From the NCBI GenBank assembly GCA_025506515.1, contig CM046453.1, positions 2,066,001 through 2,130,000 on the forward strand: a stretch of 64,000 bases of DNA, read 5' to 3'. This stretch comes from Flaveria trinervia. Its lineage: Eukaryota; Streptophyta; Magnoliopsida; Asterales; Asteraceae. Below, in pieces: positions 21,651 through 33,393 of this stretch. The notes beneath the pieces were generated by a model that ran no database searches, was not told where the DNA came from, and saw nothing but the letters and a program-made list of their open reading frames with translations. Each line of letters opens with the position of its first letter. Position 1 is the stretch's first letter. A program made the position numbers and the translations under genes.

Positions 21651-22376
21651 CCAGGATGAATGGAGTATTGAGTCTTGTGAGCTTCATCTATGATCTTCAC
21701 CCGTAGATCCCCAAAACGAGGAATCCACACACGACCAAATCGGGTCCTAACACCGAGTGTGTTTTCACCCAATTCCGCGACCAGACCTCTCATTCTTTCA
21801 GAGTTAAGATGATCCTCTTTCAACGCCTCATCTTGGAACTCTTTGACTTGCTTCATTACATCGGAGGTCATGATCAACTGATATGCTTTCACCCGAATCG
21901 GCTCGGGTCTCTCCTTCCGGCTAAGGGCGTCAGCCACTACATTGGCCTTGCCCGGATGGTAGTGGATCTCACAATCATAGTCCTTTATAAGTTCCAACCA
22001 CCGTCTCTGCCTCATGTTCAGATCCTTTTGCTCGAAGAAGTACTTCAAGCTCTTATGGTCGGTGAATATGGTGCACTTCGTCCCGTAGAGATAGTGCCCC
22101 AAATCTTTAGTGCAAAGACCACGGCTGCTAGCTCCAAGTCATGACTGGGATAATTAACCTCATGAACTTCAACTGTCGGGATGCATAGGCTATAACCTTC
22201 CCTCTCTGCATTAACACACACCCCAACCCTGAGTAGGAAGCATCAGAATAGACCACCAGATCTTCGCTTCCGTTGGGTAATGACAGAACAGGAGCTTGAG
22301 TCTGTCTTGCCTTTAGCTCTTCGAAAGCCTTCTCTTGAGCTTGACCACATACAAACTTCACATCCTTTCGGGTCAA
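21650..22376 (-). pseudogene. Ty3/gypsy RNase H (element B)
   Basis: Reads AFEELKARQTQAPVLSLPNG, VVYSDASYSGLGCVLMQRGK, VIAYASRQLK, then after a frame change near 22120 TIFTDHKSLKYFFEQKDLN, RQRRWLELIKDYDCEI and YHPGKANVVADALSRKE. It continues into the integrase N-terminal linker. Catalytic Asp residues in YSDAS and FTDHKS are visible. Confidence 0.87.
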
Positions 22377-23318
22377 CTTAGTTAGTGGAGAAGCAATCTT
22401 AGAGAGAAGTCTTGGATAAATCTTCTATAGTAGCCCGCCAAACCAAGAAGCTACGGATCTCGGTTGGCGTCTTTGGTGACTTCCATTGCATAACCGGCTC
22501 CACTTTTGCCGGGTCCACCATTATCCCGTCAGGATTCACCACATGACCCAAAAACTGAACTTCGCGCAACCAAAACGCACACTGGAGAATTTAGCATACA
22601 ATTTCTCCCTTCTCAACGTCTCTAGAACCTCCCGAATGTGACCGGCATGCTCTACTTCGCTCCTCGAGTAAATCAGGATATCATCAATAAACACAATCAA
22701 TGAATTATCCAGCATTGGCTGACACACACGATTTATCAAATCCATAAAAGCAGCTGGCGTGTTGGTCAAACCAAAGGACATGACAAGAAACTCGTAATGA
22801 CCATAGCGTGTGCGGAAAGCTGTTTTAGGGATATCTTGTCCTTTACCTTCAACTGATGATAGCCAAACGAAGATCTATTCTTGAAAACCAACTGGAACCC
22901 TGAAGCTGATCGAAAAATCATCTATTCTTGGTAAGGGTATCGGTTCTTCACTGTCAACTTGTTCAGCTCGCGGTACTCAATGCACTCCTCATAATACCAT
23001 CTTTCTTCTTTACAAACAGGACCGGAGCACCCCAAGGAGAGATACTTGGTCTAATGAACCCCTTATCAAGCAACTCTTGCAACTGTCCATCAACTCTTTC
23101 ATCTCCGTCGGAGCTAATCGATATGGTGCCTTGGCAACAGGTTGGGCAACCGGTATCTGATCAATCTGAAATTCAATTTCTCTGTCAGGTGGTACCCCTG
23201 GTAAATCTTCTGGGAATACGTCTGGAAAGTCACACACAACCGGTACATCAAGCAGTTGTGGTGTTGGTGCATCTTCATCCTTTACATAAGCCAAGTAGGC
23301 GCTACATCCACGCCACAT
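22377..23318 (-). pseudogene. Ty3/gypsy reverse transcriptase (element B)
   Basis: FPDVFPEDLPGVPPDREIEF and QPVAKAPYRLAPTEMKEL open the domain (23318-23010). A region of several shifts follows (23010-22790), then SFGLTNTPAAFMDLINRV and the active site FIDDILIYSR (about 22665-22691), EVLETLRREKLYAKFS, and a broken thumb segment down to about 22380. Both catalytic Asp residues remain. At least four frame changes. Confidence 0.88.
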
Positions 23319-23328
23319 ACATTTCCCG

Positions 23329-23694
23329 CTACGCTATTGAGATCACCTTCGGGATCGTTGTGACTCGATCACCATAAACTGTTACCAAAATTCCGTCAGG
23401 CGCTGTCAACCGAATCATCTTCTTGCGACACACAATGTTCGCCTCGAAGTCCGCCAACCAATCCATCCCAAGAACCAAATCGAAACCACCCAAGGTCATC
23501 ACAAACAATCTAATAGGAAACTTATGACCCTCAAGTTCCACATCACAATTCTCTATCATCTCAGAAATCCTGGTAGACTTACCTATGGCAGTTTCTACCT
23601 CAAAGGGCGCATCAACACGTCTACTACTAATAGGCAGCTTAGCACAAAAAGCAGCAGAAATAAAACTCCTACTAGCACCAGAATCAAATAGCAC
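23329..23694 (-). pseudogene. Retropepsin-like protease (element B)
   Basis: LFDSGASRSFISAAFCAKL carries the DSG active site, followed by DCDVELEGHKFPIRLFV and GGFDLVLGMDWLADF, the usual second half of gypsy proteases. It lies in the -1 frame relative to the end of gag, with overlap of the gag stop. Gypsy elements of this group usually have one continuous gag-pol frame, so a lost base is more likely than programmed frameshifting. The domain itself looks intact. Confidence 0.85.
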
Positions 23695-23699
23695 AGAAG

Positions 23700-25031
23700 C
23701 TAAAGTTTGGTTCCCAGAAACGTACCGGACACGACATCAGGGTTTGTCCTAGCTTCCTCCTGTGTCATGGTAAATGCCCTAGCGCTCGCCCTCGGTCCTT
23801 CACCTCCAGTTCTCTTCATCCAGAAACTCTCAGCCTTCGACTTCTTACAATCCTTACTTACATGACCCTCTTCACCACAGTTATAGCACCGAACTATACG
23901 ACAGTCCCTTGCCAGGTGCCCCGCCTTCCCATATTTGAAGCACAAGTTTGACCCAAACCTACATTCCCCACTGTGCTCCCTTCCACACTTGCCACACCTT
24001 TTCGCCCCCGCACTTGATGTGATCACACGGTGATCATCCGTTCGTGCCTTCTTATTACCCGTCGAGGCATCACCCCGACCAAACCTCTTCCCCTGCCAAT
24101 TTCGATCACCATCACTCTTCTGGCCACCCTCAGTCACCACCACCGTTCTCTCATCGTACAATCTCCCTGCCAAATCCACCGCCGACCTAAACGTACTCGG
24201 CTGGGCATCTATCATGTGCCTGCGAATATCCGCTGGCAAACCCTGAATATACCTTTTAATCTTTCGTGACAAGGGTGTCACCTGATTCGGCACCAGACGT
24301 GCCATCTCGTTGAATTTAGTGGTGTACTGCTGGTGCGTCATAGTTCCCGCCTCCAGTTGCAAGAACTCCCTTTCGACCTTGTCCATTTCCCGATGAGGAC
24401 AAAATTCCTCAATCACCAACTTTCTTAGCTCAGGCCATTTCATTTTCCTAATGGCCCTACTACCCTCAGCTTGGACAATGTTGTCCCACCAGCACAGAGC
24501 TGAATCCACAAAAGAGTGGGTAGCAAACTTCACCTTCTGTTCTTCTCGGCACTCGCTGATATCGAGAACAGCCTCCATTTCCCTCACCCACTGGTGAGCA
24601 GCTGCAGCAGTGCCATTTCCATCGAAAGTAGGGGGCTTGCATCTCATAAAAGCCCCATAATTGCATCCTCATGCCGTCTTCGGCGCAGGCTCTTCTTCTT
24701 CCTCTTCGTCGTCAGATAGAACCGTTTCCGGCTCTAGTTGTTCCCATTCTCCAGAGGATCTGTTTCTTTCTTTTCTTTCCCCTTCTCGTATAGCCTTAAT
24801 AACTTCAGTCACCACAGACGGTAAGATTTTCTGCATGACCTGATGGACTTCTTCTACAACAGCCTCCTTTACTGAGGCTCTAAGATTGGCGCTTTCGTCG
24901 CCACCCTCTGGATGATGGGTCTCTGGTTCTTCATGAACCACTTTCTCCACTCTGGGTCTCCCTCTCTTGGGTCGCGGTTCAGCACCGTGACCTCCACCCC
25001 GTGAAGCTTTCGAAGATCTACCTCCGGCCAT
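23700..25031 (-). pseudogene. Ty3/gypsy gag (element B)
   Basis: I prefer the ATG at 25031 (MAGGRSSKASRGGGHG) over one 39 bp upstream, because basic Gly/Arg-rich starts suit this gag type. An acidic stretch (SDDEEEEEEP) is followed by an in-frame TGA at 24669-24671. The same frame then continues: capsid domain (AAAHQWVREMEAVLDIS, ALCWWDNIV, KLVIEEFCPHREMDKVEREF, YIQGLPADIRRHM) and three cysteine motifs, CGKCGREHSGEC, CFKYGKAGHLARDC (second Cys changed to Tyr) and CYNCGEEGHVSKDC. One stop and one damaged knuckle are the only faults, so this is the best-kept gene of B. Confidence 0.9.
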
Positions 25032-25363
25032 CACACGCACACTGAAAGATTCAAACACCACCACGGTCATTCAAGGGAACAGCTCAGTTTATGTAAGTAT
25101 AGTTAGTCCCTAATTACAGTGGCCAGTTGTGATTAGCCACTTACTTTACTCTTCACACCCTCAGCATTACCTGTACTGGCCACACCAGTATTTAAATCTA
25201 CATACAACACAGAACCACATACCACGCGCACATAAAACCGGTTAACTTTGCGAAAATACCTGATGGCACGCAGCTACTCAGGTTGGCATCCCATTCCTAT
25301 TTCGTCCCATTCCCAGTTTAAGATTAGGTTTATTTTGAAATTTTACCCATTTCACTTAAACTT
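25032..25363 (-). other. Leader of element B between PBS and gag
   Basis: Noncoding 5' leader. No gene is visible. It holds a short pyrimidine-rich stretch near 25140-25160. Confidence 0.55.
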
Positions 25364-25377
25364 TGGCTCTGATACCA
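25364..25377 (-). other. Primer-binding site of element B (initiator Met tRNA)
   Basis: Minus strand reads TGGTATCAGAGCCA, complementary to the 3' end of plant initiator Met tRNA, three bases after the 5' LTR end (25381). Confidence 0.9.
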
Positions 25378-25981
25378 ACTTGTAAGGCCCCGTTCCGGGA
25401 CGCTTACAGCTGGGTTCTCATCGCACATAAAACGTATAATTACATTTGTATTTCATAAAATCGCAGCGGAAAACTAAAAAAATCTTTCATTTCCATGTAA
25501 ATGCTTTTGCAAATTAATACAACATTCATTACAAAATAGCTTGTTCGCATTACAATGCAAAAACGTTAATCAAAAGAATGCCATCCCAAAAGAGCTGAGT
25601 AGTCGTCCGTGCCATCCTCAGCAATCATTACCTGCCAACTGGAAACACATCAAAGTCAACATTGCTGAGTGAGTTCTAGTTTTATAAATAAAACATACTT
25701 TACTTTACATTCGTTCGCCATATACATCATACGTACATACAGATAATATCGTATTATCTTCATCATCCGTTCATTAACTTTGCTCATTCAACGTTGTTAC
25801 ATTATCACTCACTTCTCTATCTAGATCCGGTCAGACTTTACCCTCTTCGTGGCACTCAGCCACGATTACTGAGGTCGAATGAACAAGATCATGTCTATAC
25901 ATTATTCCGATAATTCATTTACGTCATTCATACTTCGTTCTTTCATACAAAATCTTTCGTTCATTTACACTTCGTTCATTC

Positions 25982-26290
25982 GAGTCTGTTGCGACAACAG
26001 GGTCGCTCACCTCATTAACAATCCCAACGACTTTGCGCTATCCGAGTCTGTTGCAACCATAGAGTTGCTCACCCCAATTGCCAATTTCAACGATAGCATG
26101 CTATTCGAGTCTCTTGCAACCATAGGGTGGCTCACCTCATGGCAACTTTACGATAATGCGCTGTCCGAGTCTGTTGCAACCATAGGGGTGCTCACCTCAT
26201 AGCAATCTCAAGGATTGCATACCATCTGAGTCTGTGGCAACAACAGGGTTGCTCACCTCATTTATGTGCTTGCAAGCCTTTCCTTCGTTC
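25982..26290. repeat. 61-bp tandem repeat in the B LTR
   Basis: Five copies start at about 25982, 26044, 26107, 26167 and 26228, each opening GAGTCTGTTGC and carrying GGGTGCTCACCTCAT-like cores. Spacing is 60-63 bp. The partner LTR has the same array, interrupted by element C. Offset from the LTR start is about 1.25-1.56 kb. Confidence 0.92.
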
Positions 26291-26649
26291 GTTCATCATT
26301 CAATAATGCATGCATTCTTACTTTATGTTCCTCTTTCATTATCTTTCACTTTACGTTACATAATACTTCATTCATTCATTAACATGACACGTAAGGCCAC
26401 CAGAAAGATAAACATACATCATAATAAGGAACATATCATACGCAATCATCATCATCATACAGGGGAAGATCATACATGCGTAACAAGCCTAAACATGCAA
26501 CATCATCATCGTCATGCCCAACATGCTCTCTAAGGCCTCAATCGTCATCTTACATGCTCTTATGAAAACCTTTAGGTCAAAACTTACATCTGCCCTTTCT
26601 CCCGAAAGTCAGAAGTCAAACTACGCTTCCCACGGGTGCAACAGCCCTA

Positions 26650-26965
26650 TTCGGGCGTATGGACACCCTTCAGTCGCGTGGCCTCCATGCGACTGAACAC
26701 TATGCGATTGAGTACCCAATCGTGCGAATGGACTATGCGGATGAATACCCATGCGAATGAACGTTCGGTCGTGCGAATGGACAATGCGGATGAACCTCAT
26801 GCGAATGGGATTAATGCGAATGAGCACTATGCGACTGGACCTTCAGTCGCATGACCTCTATGCGACTGGCCTTTCAATCGTGCGAATGGACCTTCAATCG
26901 TGCGAATGGACCCCAATCGCACCCTAATCGACCGTATGGCCTCCATTAGGCCTCCAGTCGGTCGC
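26650..26965. repeat. GCGAATGG/GCGACTGA minisatellite in the B LTR
   Basis: Many degenerate copies of ATGCGAATG(G/A) and TCGTGCGAATGG with CAGTCGC variants. The same array is in the other LTR at 19690-19990. Offset from the LTR start is about 0.58-0.89 kb. The motif also occurs in the spacer of element S at 1880-2830. Confidence 0.88.
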
Positions 26966-27544
26966 CTAGCCCTAGCTGATGCAGAATGCAGTTCAATCCG
27001 ACTGCAGCCGAGGGTTTTCGGCCTCCAAACTCATCTAAACCCATTTTAAGCCCAAATCGACCATCCTAAACCTTAGGGATGCATACCACAACACCATTCA
27101 AGCACACACAAGCTCACAATCAAGCCACAAACGCATCATACATACACATACACATACACTTACACAAACGGGTCAAACATACACACGCTCAAAAACCCGA
27201 TTTTAGATGTTTTCCAGCCCCAAAATCGTTTGAAAACAAGTAAAAGTGGGGTTCTAGAACTCACATAAACGACCACAACGTTAAGGGCTTCGATTTGGCT
27301 TGCTACACAACTAGTATGGCCACCCGAATCACCCGAACCACTCTTTTTCTCTTATTCTTCTCCTTTCTCTCTATGAAGTTTGAAATGTGGGGTGTGTGGG
27401 GAGAGTGGGCCGCCCTCTCCCTACTAATATCACCACATTTCCCAACTTTTCTTCGTTGGCGGGTCTGGTCCCTCGACTTTGAACTTTATTTTCTTTTCTT
27501 TTTCACCGGCTTCAAAATAATAAATATTTGGGTGTTACAGGCTT

Positions 27545-28480
27545 TGAGTCTAGAACAACATTCGAAGCTACTCTCGAGTCTAATTTGATTATCATAAACA
27601 TTTGCACACAAATTGGACACGAGTTGGTCGCGGTCTTCCCTACAACGTGTTCACCATCACACCACTATCTTTCGGGTAATCAAACACACCATTATGTCCG
27701 TTTAAACGTGGGGAATAAAAGCCCCATGATCTTTAGCATTAACAATAATGTTTTGGCTATCATTTTGGCTTGAATCAAATCTAGGGTTCATGGGTTTTGG
27801 GGGCATTTTCTTAGTTTAGTTTATGACTATTTCAAACCATCTTTAAATGCGGCCACGGCCTTTGGTTTACTGGTACACTCTTACTTGCTAGACTTGAGGT
27901 CCCGGGTTCGAACCTGGGCAACCTCAAACCGTTTTTTTTTTGAGTTTTTGGCCTTCAATTAAATATAAAAAATTTTAAAAATTATAAAAAATTATTTTAT
28001 AAACTGTGATAATTTTTAAAACCACTAAAATATTTTTCTATAATTTTTGTCTAATAAATAAATCTTGTTAATAAACCATTTTAACGAAATGATGTTCTTG
28101 GATTATTTCTATTAAAATGAATTTAAAAAAAAAATGATAAATTTTTATCGATTTAAATATTACCTTTGAATTATTAAAATCATGATTATTTCAAATGTTT
28201 ATTTAAGTTATATATAAACTTCACTAGCTATTATTAATATTATTTTTGTTATGATAATTTACATAAATGGTATATTTTATATTATTTAGATTACTATAAA
28301 AATACTCAAACCTCAGTTGAAACCCTAGTTCTAGTTAAATCAAAAAGTCTATTATTAAACTTTAATATTATAATTATATATATAATTTTAGGTGCCTTGT
28401 GAAGGGTTTTGCATTGGAGCGTTATATAATTTCTTATAATCGTTATTCTATACGTACTGATCATGTGAGTATTTCTATAC
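27545..28480 (+). mobile_element. Element A 3' LTR, right part (truncated)
   Basis: After the GGCTT duplication the sequence resumes the A LTR: ATTCGAAGC...GATTATCAT...TTGGTCGCG runs parallel to the C LTR at 17370-17450. The tRNA-like segment and the GATCATGTGAGTATT block (about 28459-28475) are shared with C. Beyond about 28480 no match to the C LTR remains. Confidence 0.8.
27850..27945 (+). promoter_or_regulatory. tRNA-like Pol III promoter boxes inside the A LTR
   Basis: TGGTTTACTGG (27863-27873) as A box and GGTTCGAACCT (27905-27915) as B box, followed by a run of ten T (27932-27941) that could stop Pol III. The order and spacing equal those in the C LTR, so the feature predates the split of the two copies. 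Confidence 0.55.
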
Positions 28481-28489
28481 CTAGCTCTA

Positions 28490-28899
28490 TTCATAATATG
28501 AGTCCATCAACTCCAGCTCTGATAGCAATTGTGTGTTCCCGTTATGAACGAAAACAATGAGCATAGATCTTAGGATTCAAATTGATAATAATAAAACTTG
28601 ATGATTCGATGCTAAAATAAAATAATGATGAACACAAAGGGTTTAATGCTTGTTGTTTATTATTTGATGATGAAATCATCATCCATGAAGAATGATGATA
28701 TGATGTTGTTGTGATGGAACTAATTCTCACACTGGTGGTGAATTATTCCCTTTACAATGATTATATATGTTAATATTTATATTAATTTAGCATTTACAAT
28801 AATTACAAAATAAACCGTAGATTAATATTTTTATTGATTTTGTTTTTCACGACTTCAACTTTAATAATATGAAAATCTTTAATTTCTTCAAAGGTAGAC
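28490..28899 (-). mobile_element. Degenerate LTR/PBS relic
   Basis: The plus strand has GCTCTGATAGCA (28517-28528), the complement of an initiator-Met PBS with one change, followed within a few bases by TGTGTGTTCCCG. This fits the LTR/PBS junction of a minus-strand element. The far end of the LTR cannot be fixed. No coding part is left. Confidence 0.4.
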
Positions 28900-29165
28900 T
28901 ACCGAACAAGTCGAATTTATTAGTTTTAATCAATACAAAAGAAAGGCAACCCACTTCAGGATTCTAGTGTGACAAATTAATAATTAACCTAGCTTGATCT
29001 AATGAGAAATTATTAACTGTGACTATGAATGTGATAAGATTCAAGTGATAGTGTAAATATGAGTTAACGGATCTTATTCATACAATTGTCAATCCTATAA
29101 TGCAAACCTAATCTTAAAAACCAAATCGAAAATATAATAATAATAAAAATAAAAGCCATATTATA

Positions 29166-29220
<55 letters not shown>

Positions 29221-29370
29221 TAAACATAATTGAACCATATAAATAACCAAATCACAAATTAAATAAAAAGAAACTAAGGGTTCCAGATTTAATTTTAAAT
29301 CTTGGTTAAAACTAAAAATAACTATTATGTGTATGAACCCATCACCCGGAGCAGATCACAAAAAATTTAA
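28900..29370 (-). mobile_element. Degenerate LTR fragment related to element E
   Basis: Runs parallel to the E LTR (46925-47096 plus 59474-59690): shared blocks are GCAACCCACTT, GATAAGAT(T/C)(C/T)AAGTGATA, CACAATT(A/G), TTTAAACATAAT and the end around CACCCGGAGCAGATCACAA. It is older and more diverged than E and includes an AT microsatellite (29163-29217). Confidence 0.55.
29163..29217. repeat. (AT)n microsatellite
   Basis: Almost pure AT dinucleotides over about 55 bp. Confidence 0.95.
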
Positions 29371-30617
29371 CCGATCGTAATAACATCGAGTTCAAGTTAT
29401 CACTACAAAAACTGTCATTAAAATCAAGCAATCATGCCGCCACCAAGAGCATCCATGAGCAGCGAAGGGTTGCTGCACTGCCGACCTGCGAACAACCCTC
29501 CAAAACTTGATTCTAATTGTTGTCGTCCCTTCCTCTTGCAAACCCTTTTTAGTTCAAACAAAACTCAACGCCCGCGAAACCTCTAAATTTCAAACTCCAC
29601 ACACGTATGTAGGTTATGTGAAATATAACCTCCATGAATTGCATCTCCTAATCTCTACATGGACTTTTCAACTTGCAATGCAATCTTTAATTTAATTCTC
29701 ACCTACATTCAAACAATAAGTAAACAAATTATCCATATTTCTATAATTTAATTCAAAACATTTAATTTTAGTTTGAGTTATGTTGATTTATGTTTGTTAT
29801 TTTTAGTTTGAGTTATGTTAATTTATCCATATTTTATGATTATATAAACAATTTCAGATACTCATTAATATCAAGTTTAGTCAAATAATATATTTTTAAC
29901 TCATAATCTCCTAAAACCTTTATACTTTATATATGAACTACTTAAGTATCATTTTAAGGCCAAAATATATATTTAAACTATAAGAATCAAACCAAAAGGT
30001 TCGGGAAATCAAAATCGAGTTTTTGAAGAATCAAAATTCCCCGAGAACTTATACCGCACGACAACTTCTCACATGAGAACATCATTTTGAGTATAAATAG
30101 ATGTTTAGATTTTATAATCAGCAACACGTGCTTGTCATATTTTCTAATTTTGTTCTGTAAGTCTCTTTGAAATACAAATACAAAGTTTATTTACTTTGAG
30201 TTTCCATCTTGATCTCTTGTTTGTTCAACCACACCGTGCAATATTCGTTATTTTTTGTACGAGATCTATTAATTGTGAAATCCTAGAATTTACATCGATA
30301 AATCAGAATGACGAAGTGTTATGGATTATTGGTGCTAGCATATATGCTTGTTTAGTGTACCGATTTATAACTTCTTCTGATAAGCAATGTGAAAATTAGA
30401 TGCGTACATTCAAAATAAAAATAAGCTTTGAGCCCCGACTAATTTTTACATTGCTTAATTACATGTGAATTTTACAATCAATGTCTAATTAGGCCTTTAT
30501 GATTATAATCAATTTTACAGTAGATTAATGTCATTTTAGCTATTTTCTAAACATTTACTTAGTTATTTGGTACCGGTACTTACCTAGTTGATTAACCATG
30601 GTACTGGTACTTACCTA
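29371..30617. other. Intergenic, no gene seen
   Basis: AT-rich. The short open frames (for example 29507-29695 and 30196-30399) have no recognisable motif and I do not call them. Confidence 0.5.
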
Positions 30618-32309
30618 CACTACAAGAAATGTTTTTGTTAGCGGCGACGTTATTAGTGACAACAGAGGGTCTTAGCGGCGACATCAATAGCGATAAATGT
30701 CGCCACAATGGAGTCACCGTCCAATCAAGCACGCTTAAAGCAAATCTCACCATTGATTAGCCTACAATTAACCATTAGCGATTCAGAGACCGGAAAAATA
30801 TAACAAAACAACACTTTGACCGTGTTGGTGGATATGAAAAAATATAGAATAAGCAAGGAAACCCTCCAACGAGCATTTATTATGAAAATTAGAGTTATTG
30901 TTACAAAAATATAATGCTTTAATTTTATATCTTTCTGTATTATATAAAAGAATTTTTTAATATATAATATACTTTTAATGTTGAACCGAATAACAACACA
31001 GTCAAGATATTTCATGATGCTCATAGAAAAAGACGAGACCTTTGATAGCGAGATATCATAGCAATAATACGTAAGTATTTCTAAAAATTAAAGTTTTCAA
31101 ATGTATATATATGTATGTTTAAATATGTTAATATAGTTTTATAATTAATAAAGAACTGATTCATGGTTTGATGAGCTAAGTCAATCACAAAATGAAAAAA
31201 ATGGTTTGCCAACGCCAAATGAAGTCAATGTTGGGACAACAGTGTTGACATATAGAGGGATTGGACATAAACATCATCTGGAGGGTCGACTTCTTTTATC
31301 ATAATAAAAAAACACCTAAGTCATTTACACAGGTAATTGTATCATAGTTGATTTAGGTTATTTTAACTTTTTATCACTAATATAGACTAATTATCTAAGT
31401 TTTAGATTAAATGGGTCAAAAAGGGTTAGAATGGGTGCAAATGGGATGATTTAAGTTTAAATAGTTCAAAATAACTTAAAGTTGAATGTGTTAAGTGTAT
31501 TATAGTAGGTTTAGATGATTTTGACTGTTTATCGTTAAAATTGACTTAAATTATTTAAGTTTTACTTTAAACATGTCAAAATAGGTGAATAAGACATGAT
31601 TTGAGTTTAAACAGATTAAAATGAGATAAAGTTGGATATGTTACGTCAATATACTTTGTCAAAATACAATAATTTATAATGGATATTTTTTATAAGCTTA
31701 AATTTCAAGTTGTTTCAAAATCCAAATTTTATATCACAACTTACAGAGTTTATTTTTTGTAAAAAGGTTCCAAATAAAGCTGATGAACATCATTCGGATG
31801 AGGGGGATGAATAACATATTAGATGACTAGTTTAAGTTTGCTTTTGAGTAGTTTTAGTTTAACTTAAACAATATAGTTAGCCTACTTACTTAACGTTTAT
31901 GTACGTATGAAAATTATATGTCGTTTATGAACACTAGTGTATTTGTATTACTGGGAAATCTAGATTTAGTGTATGATTGGTTGGTTTGTAAAACTAGAAA
32001 CACGAAAATATTTAAAAAGCATTTAAAACAACAGTGACTATTAGTGGTGACATGTCGCCGCTAAAAATCCCCTATATTTTTTTAAAAATTTATACAATAG
32101 CGGCCACAAATCTCGTCGTTAATACCTCCTATTGCAACAACATCACTAGCGACGACTTATTAATGACAAAATTTTGACTATTAGCGACTAATTAATATTA
32201 GCGACTAATTAATAGTGGCGACTTGTCGCCAGTAATAATGATAGCGACGATAACTAGTATCTTTTACGGAGACAACCTGTCGCCTCTAATAATGGAATTC
32301 CTTGTAGTG
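30618..32309. mobile_element. Non-autonomous CACTA (En/Spm-like) DNA transposon, 1692 bp
   Basis: Starts CACTACAAGAAATG and ends with the reverse complement of CACTACAAGGAATTCC, the diagnostic CACTA terminus. The subterminal regions are full of TAGCGGCGAC and GTCGCC units in both orientations, as expected for transposase binding sites of this superfamily. Flanking triplets are CTA and ATA, so the 3-bp TSD is imperfect. Inside, 31155-31305 can be read as a short peptide (WFDELSQSQNEKNGLPTPNE) that may be a leftover of a carried gene. No complete transposase is present. Confidence 0.88.
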
Positions 32310-33385
32310 ATAGTTGATTTACCCATCAATTGAATAAAGCCGAACAAAAATTCAACCTGTTTAATTTGATGCAAGTCTATTTTAACGTGCTACATAACAT
32401 GCTCATATTACCATTTATACCCAGCGTATCATGCCACATCTTCATGAGTATTGCGCTCCATTCATCTTGGTCGGTTTAATCACATTTTATAGGGGTGTTA
32501 ATTATTCAAATTGGATTTAAAAAAATCAAATATTGTTTTAATTCTAATAAAAATAAAATATTTGTAATTTAATTTGATTCAAATTCGATTCAAAGTATAA
32601 TATTGAACTTTCAAATATAAATATTGTTTGCAGTTTTGAAATTCAACTTATTCTATTTGATTAACTCGAATTTGATTCGATTAACACTCTAATTTTGTAC
32701 TAATCAACACAAGTTAGTTTAATTTTCATTTTAGTAATACAATACTAATCATTTCATATGGCTACTTACATAATATGAAAGATGAAACTTGATGAACAGT
32801 GATCGCGTATAAGTTTTGAGGCTTAGGGTACAATCTTTTATGCGCGGCCAGTGTTTAAAAGGGTTTGTTGCTTTCATTTGTACGTCTCAGTTGCATACCC
32901 ATTCTCCGGCCTTTGGCGGTGGCCGATCGGCCATTCACGGCTGTTGTGTGTCGTCGTTGCTGCTTCATTCTCTTATATACCTCCAGTTACGTCTCTCGTC
33001 TCTTTGTTATGGGCATGGCGGTGGAGACAGTCGATTTGAGTGTTTTAGCCGTTGTTTGTTGTTCGTTGTTGTCTTGGAATCCTTGTTTCTGTTGTCATCC
33101 ACGATAGCCTCGGTGTTGACGTCGGTGTGGTCGGTTGCATGATGGCATCCTATCTTTGTTCAATGTTAGATCGATCATAGATCTAATTTTGTTTCAAATG
33201 GTGGTGATGGCAATGTGTCTACTATAATACCTCCTCTCCTTTTCCTTTGATATGGGTTGGCTACTCGTATTGTTTCAGTGTGGTTATAGGGTTTTCAATG
33301 TGGTTATTTTAGGTGGACGTCGATGGTTAACTAGGTCAGAGTTGGTGATGGTTGATTGACTCTTACCTAAGAATTTGTTACCTAG
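32310..33385. other. Intergenic, possible old repeat
   Basis: From about 32870 the base composition shifts to G/T-rich with many GTGGTGATGG-like words. An open frame of 108 codons (32816-33142) has no domain I recognise, and three frames are open over the same stretch, which argues against a real gene. An old LINE or gene relic is possible but not shown. Confidence 0.4.
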
Positions 33386-33393
33386 GTTGTTGT

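Larger units (their letters stand above)
9998..27539 (-). mobile_element. Element B: full-length Ty3/gypsy element, split by element C
   Basis: Read on the minus strand the order is 5' LTR (27539-25381), PBS (25377-25364), gag, protease, RT, RNase H, integrase, PPT and 3' LTR (20563-19111 plus 10686-9998). LTR termini are TGTAACAC...CCTTACA. A perfect 5-bp TSD GGCTT flanks the element (9993-9997 and 27540-27544). Element C is inserted in the 3' LTR. Without C the element is about 9.1 kb. Reading frames are broken in many places and integrase has an internal deletion, so it is non-autonomous now. Chromodomain-like integrase end and PR-RT-RH-INT order suggest a Tekay-like chromovirus (inference). 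Confidence 0.93.
25381..27539 (-). mobile_element. Element B 5' LTR (2159 bp)
   Basis: Termini on the minus strand are TGTAACACCC and CGGGGCCTTACA. It is followed outside by TSD GGCTT (27540-27544) and inside by the PBS. It shows the uninterrupted state of the 61-bp repeat into which element C jumped in the other LTR. Confidence 0.95.
7690..28480 (+). mobile_element. Element A: truncated Ty3/gypsy element (chromovirus-like), split by B
   Basis: Element A consists of the integrase region (7690-9131), a PPT (9164-9176) and a 3' LTR (9177-9997, continuing at 27545 after the inserted element B). Everything upstream of the integrase zinc finger is missing. The LTR matches the element C LTR along its length until about 28480, where similarity stops about 0.6-0.7 kb before the expected end. 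The integrase ends in a chromodomain-like VKVRWDNKGRAEFTWERE block, which suggests a Tekay/Del-type chromovirus (inference). Both ends are truncated, so no TSD can be read. Confidence 0.8.

Noticed and set aside
23690..23720. Programmed -1 frameshift between gag and protease of B
   Set aside because: No slippery heptamer at the overlap. Related gypsy elements use one frame and B has many other shifts, so a lost base is simpler.
25982..26290. Regularly spaced repeats that might suggest a CRISPR array
   Set aside because: Units are head-to-tail copies about 61 bp long with no unique spacers, inside a plant LTR. The same array occurs in the partner LTR.
32816..33142. 108-codon open frame with overlapping frames on the same strand
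   Set aside because: No domain, no start context, and three frames open together because of composition.
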